NCBI GenBank assembly: GCA_001564205.1
Contig: LKMY01000007.1
Span: forward strand, 1 to 22,155
DNA: 22,155 bases
Direction of reading: 5' to 3'
Origin: Nanohaloarchaea archaeon PL-Br10_U2g5
GTDB taxonomy: Archaea > Halobacteriota > Halobacteria > Halobacteriales > Haloferacaceae
Every line of letters starts with the position of its first letter. Within the stretch, counting starts at the first letter, position 1. The translations under genes were made by a program, and so were the position numbers. This document shows positions 17,451-22,155 of the stretch, one piece after another. The notes beneath the pieces are model-generated. The model made no database searches, was not told the origin of the DNA, and saw only the letters and a program-made list of their open reading frames with translations.

Positions 17451-17521
17451 CAGATAGATCACAATTGCTCAGTACAACCTTGGAACACAGCGCGTTAACA
17501 AAAGCCAAGGTAATTCGAAAT

Positions 17522-18598
17522 ATGTCCAACAAAAATAACGACACGCCGCTTGATGAGGGAAGTCGCACTAGCCGCCGTCAATTCCTTGCGGTAGCCGGTG
17601 CCGGTACTGCAGCCTCATTGGCAGGATGTGCGGACGAGGGTGGAGACGGTGAAGACGACGGTGACTGGGAGCCGTCCCAACGGATGCGGTACATCATTCC
17701 GTACGACGAAGGTGGCGGAACGGATGTCTACGCCCGTGGTATCATTGAGGGGCTTACAGAGGCCATGGGACAGGACATCCAGATCGATAACATTCCTGGT
17801 GGTGGCGGGCTAAACGGCTTCGGTGAGGCCATTCGGTCAGAGCCGGACGGAAACACGTTCGCAGGGAGCGCAGTGCCTCTGGAAGTGACACCGCAGATGC
17901 TCGACGACCCGGGATTCGACCAGCGCGACCTGAGAGGGGTCGGTGTCATCGGTCGATCCACCTGGTGTCTCGTCGTCAATTCGGAGTACGAAGGCGAAGT
18001 GGAGACGTTCGACGACGTCATCGAGAAACACAACTCCGGAGAGTGGAGTTCGATCGGGATTCAGGAGCCGGGGAGCCCGCAGGATATTATCACGCTGCTG
18101 GCAAAGTACGAGGATGAGACGTACGCGCCCGAGTACGACTGGAACTGGGAAGACCGCGTTCAGTACACCGGTACCGGTCCGGTTACGCAGGCCGTCGCCA
18201 GCGGCGAAGTTCCTTGTGGTATCGGAACCGATGCAGGAACCGAACCCAACGTTTCGTCCGGCGAAGTGTACCCGGTCGTCACGTTCTTCAGCGAGGGGAC
18301 TGACGTGTACCCCGATCTCCCGTCCGTTACCGACGAGGGATACCCGGAAATGGACTTCATTGCGGGGGTTACGCGTGGAATCTACGCACCGCCAGAGACG
18401 CCAGATCAACGGATTGAGGTGCTCGCAGATCGGTTCGAACAGGCCGTCGAACACGAAAGCACGGTAGCGTGGTCGGAGGAAACGGGGAACCCGTCGTTCT
18501 TCGAGGGACCAGAGGTCGCCGAATCCGCCATGGCAGACCCGTTCGCTCAGATCGAAGAGCTCGAAATCCTCGAACTCATCGACGAGTTCTCCGAGTAG
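17522..18598 (+). CDS. Tripartite tricarboxylate transporter substrate-binding lipoprotein (TctC type)
   Basis: A 358-residue extracytoplasmic solute-binding protein. The N-terminus has a twin-arginine signal (SRRQFL, Arg18-Arg19), a hydrophobic stretch and the lipobox LAGC with Cys36, followed by an acidic tether (DEGGDGEDDGDWE). It is therefore probably exported folded by Tat and lipid-anchored outside. The mature part shows TctC hallmarks: IPYDEGGGTDVYARG, DNIPGGGGLNGF near residues 88-99, and GIGTDAGTEPNV. The first two segments form the usual carboxylate-binding loops. Substrates in this family include citrate, tartrate and other di- and tricarboxylates; which one is bound here is unknown. 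The ATG at 17522 is chosen because it places the Tat motif near the N-terminus. It is the first gene of a three-gene transporter operon. Confidence 0.92.
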   Translation: MSNKNNDTPLDEGSRTSRRQFLAVAGAGTAASLAGCADEGGDGEDDGDWEPSQRMRYIIPYDEGGGTDVYARGIIEGLTEAMGQDIQIDNIPGGGGLNGFGEAIRSEPDGNTFAGSAVPLEVTPQMLDDPGFDQRDLRGVGVIGRSTWCLVVNSEYEGEVETFDDVIEKHNSGEWSSIGIQEPGSPQDIITLLAKYEDETYAPEYDWNWEDRVQYTGTGPVTQAVASGEVPCGIGTDAGTEPNVSSGEVYPVVTFFSEGTDVYPDLPSVTDEGYPEMDFIAGVTRGIYAPPETPDQRIEVLADRFEQAVEHESTVAWSEETGNPSFFEGPEVAESAMADPFAQIEELEILELIDEFSE

Positions 18599-18634
18599 CG
18601 TCGCTTCCAACGCTAATACTCACATTTATTATTC

Positions 18635-19255
18635 ATGCCAATAAAAGATTTTAAAAAGAATATAACATCTGAGCTGGTGTTGCTCGTACTCTTGTTGGTG
18701 GCGAGCCTGATCTTTTTCGTTGAGCCGATCATCCAAGAGTATCCGGACGACGCCCGCGTGTTCCCGCAACTGACCGCAGCAGCGGTCTTCATTGGCTCCG
18801 CGCTGTTGCTTTTCCAAAACTATCTTCCGGGTCCGATTCAAGCGTTCGTCAGCGAGAACGTGAGTATCATGTCTGATGAGCCGGACCTCGACGGTGACGA
18901 CGAGACGGAACACCAAGAAGAAGAAGAGACGCCGAAAGAAACGCTGGGAACGAAGTACGGGTACCAAGTGAACGACACGGCCTTCATGGTCGGGACAGCG
19001 GTGCTGTTCTTCATCGCTGGGTGGGCTGTTGGCCTGCTCTTTGTGACGCCGGTTTACGTCCTGTTGTACATGCTGTGGTACCGGGTTGATGTCGTTACGA
19101 GCATCCTCCTCGCCATACTCGCAACAGTGATCATGTACATGTTCGTCTGGGCCCTGCTCATGCCGTTCGATCAGGGGAACATCCTCAACTTCAGCCCGTT
19201 CTTACCGTTACAACTCGATGGACTGGCAATGGAGCTCCCTTGGGGTGAGATATAG
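18635..19255 (+). CDS. Tripartite tricarboxylate transporter small membrane subunit (TctB type)
   Basis: A 206-residue membrane protein with four hydrophobic segments, at about residues 13-34, 44-63, 115-137 and 139-175 (the last probably split in two). This is the usual shape of TctB, which accompanies TctA in the membrane. A loop of about 35 residues between the second and third segments is strongly acidic (DEPDLDGDDETEHQEEEE) and longer than I expect for the family. It begins 36 bases after tctC, and its TAG stop is directly followed by the ATG of tctA with no spacer. Identification rests on topology and position between TctC and TctA, since TctB sequences are poorly conserved. Confidence 0.85.
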   Translation: MPIKDFKKNITSELVLLVLLLVASLIFFVEPIIQEYPDDARVFPQLTAAAVFIGSALLLFQNYLPGPIQAFVSENVSIMSDEPDLDGDDETEHQEEEETPKETLGTKYGYQVNDTAFMVGTAVLFFIAGWAVGLLFVTPVYVLLYMLWYRVDVVTSILLAILATVIMYMFVWALLMPFDQGNILNFSPFLPLQLDGLAMELPWGEI

Positions 19256-20755
19256 ATGGCAATCGGCGCCTTCTTTGAGGGATTATCCATCGCGGTTAGC
19301 TGGCCGGTTATCGGGTTCATGGTACTCGGTCTGCTGCTCGGAATCATTCTCGGGGCGTTGCCCGGAATCGGTTCTCCGGTCGGGATGGCCATTGTACTAC
19401 CACTGACACTCCCGCTTGACGCGACGTCAGCGATTATTCTGCTCGTCGCGATTTACAGTGGGGCGATGTTCGGTGGCTCGATCGCCGCAATTCTGATCAA
19501 CGCACCGGGGACGGAATCGGCTGCCGCAACGACACTTGACGGCTACCCGATGTCGAAAAACGGGTTGGCGAAAAACGCACTCGCCATCGCGACGACAGCG
19601 TCGGCGCTGAACGGGTTCCTCGCGGCGATCGTGTTAGTACTCATATCGCCGGTGCTAATTCAGGTCGTTCTCGCGTTCGGATCGCCGGAGTACTTCCTGC
19701 TCGCGATCCTCGGGATCTCGTTAATCACGATCGTCACTGAGGGATCGATGGTTAAGGGACTGGTCGCCGGCGCACTCGGGCTCATGATCTCGACGATCGG
19801 GACCGCGATTCTGACGGCGAGGCCCCGGTACACGTTCGGACAGTTCGGTCTCTACGACGGCATCGACTTCGTCGCGGCGTTGATCGGTATGTTCGCGTTC
19901 GCCGAGATGATGAAACTGGCGGCGAAGAAATCGATCGCCGACGCCGATATCGAGATCGCCGGGAGCATCAAAGACGGGATCCTCACCGTATTTAGATACC
20001 CGAAGACCACGCTGAAATCCGGTCTGATCGGGATGGGGATCGGGATGGTTCCCGGCTCCGGTGCAACGACATCGACGTTCGTCGCCTACGCCGAAGAGGC
20101 ACGGTCGTCGGCTGCCGACGGGAAGTTCGGAGAGGGAGACCCACGCGGTGTGATCGCTCCAGAGGCCGCAAACAACCCGACCGTCAGTGGCTCGCTCGTT
20201 CCGACGCTGTCGTTCGGTATCCCCGGCAGCGGCTCGACGGCCGTGTTACTCGGCGGGCTCCTCATGCACGGCCTGCGGCCGGGCCCGGTCCTCTTCGGCG
20301 ATCAGCTACAGATCACGTACGCGCTGTTCATCTCACTGTTCCTCGGCAACGTGGTGATCCTTGCCGTTGGGTTGACGCTCATCCCTTACGCGAGTAAGAT
20401 AACTCAGCTGGACACGAACATCATCATCCCGATGGTCGTCGTGCTCTCGTATGCAGGTGCGTTCACCCTGAACCGGAACTGGTTCGACGTGGGTGCCGTC
20501 ATCCTGCTCGGCATTCTCGGCTACTATATGGTGAAGAACAACTACTCCATTATCGCCTTCGTGCTCGGGATCGTTCTCGGGCCGATCGCGGAGGAGAACT
20601 TCTTCAGGTCGTTACAAATCTCCGGGGGAGAGTACACGATTTTCATCGATCCGATCAACCAGCCGCTGTCGTTCATTCTCTCGCTGGCTATCTTCGCGAT
20701 CTTGGCGGGTCCGTTCCTCAAACCCAAACTCGATTCGCTCCTCAACCGTAGCTGA
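19256..20755 (+). CDS. Tripartite tricarboxylate transporter large membrane subunit (TctA type)
   Basis: A 499-residue multi-helix membrane permease of about 11-12 helices. TctA signature elements are clear: GALPGIGSPVG near residues 37-47, IYSGAMFGGSIAAILINAPGTE with the following TTLDGYPMSKNG at about 72-105, and a second-half copy GMGIGMVPGSGATTS and SFGIPGSGSTAVLLGG. It forms the ion-coupled channel that takes the substrate from the TctC lipoprotein. Length is typical (about 500). The gene starts directly after the tctB stop codon, so translation is coupled, and it is followed by a poly-T terminator. Confidence 0.94.
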   Translation: MAIGAFFEGLSIAVSWPVIGFMVLGLLLGIILGALPGIGSPVGMAIVLPLTLPLDATSAIILLVAIYSGAMFGGSIAAILINAPGTESAAATTLDGYPMSKNGLAKNALAIATTASALNGFLAAIVLVLISPVLIQVVLAFGSPEYFLLAILGISLITIVTEGSMVKGLVAGALGLMISTIGTAILTARPRYTFGQFGLYDGIDFVAALIGMFAFAEMMKLAAKKSIADADIEIAGSIKDGILTVFRYPKTTLKSGLIGMGIGMVPGSGATTSTFVAYAEEARSSAADGKFGEGDPRGVIAPEAANNPTVSGSLVPTLSFGIPGSGSTAVLLGGLLMHGLRPGPVLFGDQLQITYALFISLFLGNVVILAVGLTLIPYASKITQLDTNIIIPMVVVLSYAGAFTLNRNWFDVGAVILLGILGYYMVKNNYSIIAFVLGIVLGPIAEENFFRSLQISGGEYTIFIDPINQPLSFILSLAIFAILAGPFLKPKLDSLLNRS

Positions 20756-20787
20756 ATGTTGTAGCCGTGTCCGACTTTCGGTCACGC

Positions 20788-20797
20788 GCTTTTTTTT
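20788..20797 (+). terminator. Poly-T terminator after tctA
   Basis: A run of eight T (20790-20797) follows GC-rich sequence 35 bases after the tctA stop codon. This is a strong intrinsic-type archaeal terminator and separates the transporter operon from the HAD gene. Confidence 0.6.
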
Positions 20798-20937
20798 ATT
20801 CGATCAGCGACAACCCCAGTAGCGTGCCTGTGTACCCTCTCGTCCAGTTGACAGCGAGGAGAAGGGATGCGACTTCCGGTAACGGGGCTTCGGGAATGGT
20901 CGTGAGAGACCGATTTGTCAGCGTCAAGTAACAAAGA

Positions 20938-20945
20938 CATATACT
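20938..20945 (+). promoter_or_regulatory. TATA-like box for the HAD hydrolase gene
   Basis: CATATACT is centred about 26 bases before the ATG at 20967, giving a leaderless transcript separate from the transporter operon. Confidence 0.45.
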
Positions 20946-20966
20946 CTACTGGACTGTGTCACAGAT

Positions 20967-21665
20967 ATGGATACAGCGTCAGTCGAGACGATCACCGTCG
21001 ACTCCTACTCAACGCTCGTGGATATCGGCTCTCAGGAAGCAGTGCTACGAGAAGAGATCACTGCAGAGGACGCAGCCAGCGTCTCACAGCTGTGGCGATC
21101 GCAGTACATCCTCTACTCCGTAATCGCTAACGACATTGATGCGTACCGACCGTTCTGGGAGCTGATCGGTCAGGCACTCGAGTACGCCCTCGACGTGCAT
21201 GGGTATGACGTGTCCAAAGACGTCCGAGACGAGATTCGTCGTCGCGTTTACGAGGACCAACTCGTCGTGTTCGACGACGTGACTGCGGGTATCGAGCGAA
21301 TCACCGACAACGGATATGAGGTCTATATTCTCTCGAATGGGAACCCGGAGATGCTCGACCACCTCGTCGAGGCCGCGAACCTGGGGGACATCATCACCGA
21401 TACCATCAGCGCTGACGAGGTTGAGACGTATAAACCCGATCCGAGAATCTACAGGCACGCAGCCGATCGGACCGGAACGCCGATCGACCGGCTGCTACAT
21501 GCCTCCGGCGGGAACATGCGAGACGTTTGGGGAGCGAAACACGCCGGGATGCAGACCGCATGGGTCTCTCGTCCACAGGCCCAACAGCCTCGTGAGAGCC
21601 TCGGACGGTCTCCGGACCTCGTCGTCGATGGATTCGGCGATTTAGCGGACCGGTTTGAATCGTAA
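20967..21665 (+). CDS. HAD-superfamily hydrolase, (S)-2-haloacid dehalogenase type II-like
   Basis: A 232-residue HAD subfamily I protein. Asp12 in TVDSYSTLVD is the nucleophile. Arg44 in LWRSQYILYS matches the halide-cradle arginine region of L-2-haloacid dehalogenases, which many phosphatases lack. Ser123-Asn124 (ILSNGNPEM) and Lys156 (YKPDPRIY) are motifs II and III, and HASGGNMRDVWGAKHAGM resembles the SSN-D-GAK segment of the same dehalogenases. Such enzymes turn (S)-2-haloacids into (R)-2-hydroxyacids. Many archaeal relatives are annotated this way without proof and may be phosphatases. It has its own promoter downstream of the transporter terminator. Confidence 0.82.
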   Translation: MDTASVETITVDSYSTLVDIGSQEAVLREEITAEDAASVSQLWRSQYILYSVIANDIDAYRPFWELIGQALEYALDVHGYDVSKDVRDEIRRRVYEDQLVVFDDVTAGIERITDNGYEVYILSNGNPEMLDHLVEAANLGDIITDTISADEVETYKPDPRIYRHAADRTGTPIDRLLHASGGNMRDVWGAKHAGMQTAWVSRPQAQQPRESLGRSPDLVVDGFGDLADRFES

Positions 21666-21742
21666 CAGTCTCACCCGAGAGGCGGGTCGCGGATTCGACT
21701 CAGCATTCGCCGGTAGCGATACCCCGTGTCCGTCACTCGGAA

Positions 21743-22155
21743 TCACGCATCCGGGATGAATCGAGATAACAGAACCGCGCCACCAGCAACGACGGCAAGT
21801 CCGAGAAATGCCCCGTCGAAGTAGCCGAAGTCGGCAGCGACCCCGACGATCAGCGGACTGGTGGCTCCGAGCCCGATGTACGTCGTCCGTAAGAGGCCGA
21901 GCCCCGTCCCGCGCATATCGGCAGGGAGGTGGTTGACGAGGTACGTTTGTGTGAGCGGTGTCGCTCCCAGTAGCCCGCTTGCGACGACTGTGAGGCACAC
22001 GAGTCCGAGCAGCGTATCAACGAACGGTAAAAAGAGCAGTGAGCCGGCCGCCACCACGGAGACAACCACCAGCGTCTTCCGCTGACCGAACCGATCCCCT
22101 CCGGCGCCGGCGATTGGCTGGACGACGATTCCGCTCACAAAAAACAGCCCGAACA
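21743..22155 (-). CDS. Major facilitator superfamily transporter, C-terminal part (5' end outside window)
   Basis: The frame is open to the right edge (reading FGLFFVSGIVVQP), so only about the last 137 residues are visible and the true start lies beyond 22155. The segment QPIAGAGGDRFGQRKT matches the MFS motif A repeat that lies between helices 8 and 9. Four or five hydrophobic helices then follow to the end (SRFIPDA). The fragment therefore corresponds to the last third of a normal MFS transporter, and nothing suggests it is broken. Its substrate is unknown. It is convergent with the HAD hydrolase gene, with a 77-base gap. Confidence 0.8.
   Translation of the reverse strand, partial: FGLFFVSGIVVQPIAGAGGDRFGQRKTLVVVSVVAAGSLLFLPFVDTLLGLVCLTVVASGLLGATPLTQTYLVNHLPADMRGTGLGLLRTTYIGLGATSPLIVGVAADFGYFDGAFLGLAVVAGGAVLLSRFIPDA

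Larger units (their letters stand above)
17162..17521. other. 360-base divergent intergenic region before the Tct transporter
   Basis: It holds the stress-protein promoter at its left end and the tctC-type promoter near its right end. Frames within it are short and rich in Arg and Ser, as non-coding frames of GC-rich DNA are. I recognise no RNA gene. The middle (17200-17400) holds nothing I can name but has room for activator sites. Confidence 0.45.

Overview
The window looks like chromosomal or megaplasmid DNA of a halophilic archaeon (class Halobacteria). The encoded proteins are rich in Asp and Glu, and the genes are GC-rich with many TCG and GAC codons. Most genes have an archaeal TATA-like box about 26 bases before the start codon, as expected for leaderless transcripts. 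The substrate-binding lipoprotein carries a twin-arginine signal plus lipobox, typical of haloarchaea. I cannot name the species.

Layout. 1-698: no confident gene; roughly 140-480 is much more AT-rich than the rest. 699-3443: divergent pair, a D-2-hydroxyacid dehydrogenase (-) and a thiamine-diphosphate (ThDP) enzyme (+). 3556-5069 (-): a DUF35 zinc-ribbon/OB-fold protein overlapping a thiolase-like protein by ATGA. 5235-7490 (+): malic enzyme fused to a phosphotransacetylase-like domain. 7659-8864 (+): MFS transporter with a structured leader. 8920-10173 (+): class III CoA-transferase. 10541-13498 (+): large FAD/Fe-S D-2-hydroxyacid dehydrogenase. 13593-15565 (-): crotonase-fold protein overlapping a second class III CoA-transferase. 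15677-16732 (+): tartrate/D-malate dehydrogenase. 16733-17161 (-): universal stress protein. 17522-20755 (+): complete tripartite tricarboxylate-type transporter TctC-TctB-TctA, followed by a poly-T terminator. 20967-21665 (+): type II haloacid-dehalogenase-like HAD protein. 21743-22155 (-): C-terminal part of an MFS transporter that runs off the window.

How the genes may work together (inference). This reads as a catabolic island for one or more organic acids. TctABC would import a carboxylate. The CoA-transferases would activate it. The crotonase-fold and thiolase/DUF35 proteins would act on the CoA esters. The (R)-2-hydroxyacid oxidoreductases, the D-malate/tartrate dehydrogenase and malic enzyme would lead to pyruvate and other central metabolites. 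The substrate cannot be read from the sequence.

The most striking observation is that two CoA-ester enzymes lack their family's usual catalytic residues. The thiolase-like protein has Ser where the nucleophilic Cys is expected. The crotonase-fold protein has Ile and Val where the two hydratase glutamates are expected. This suggests non-standard chemistry, for example retro-aldol rather than thiolytic cleavage. Other points of interest are a leader hairpin that could mask the MFS ribosome-binding site and candidate operators at two promoters.
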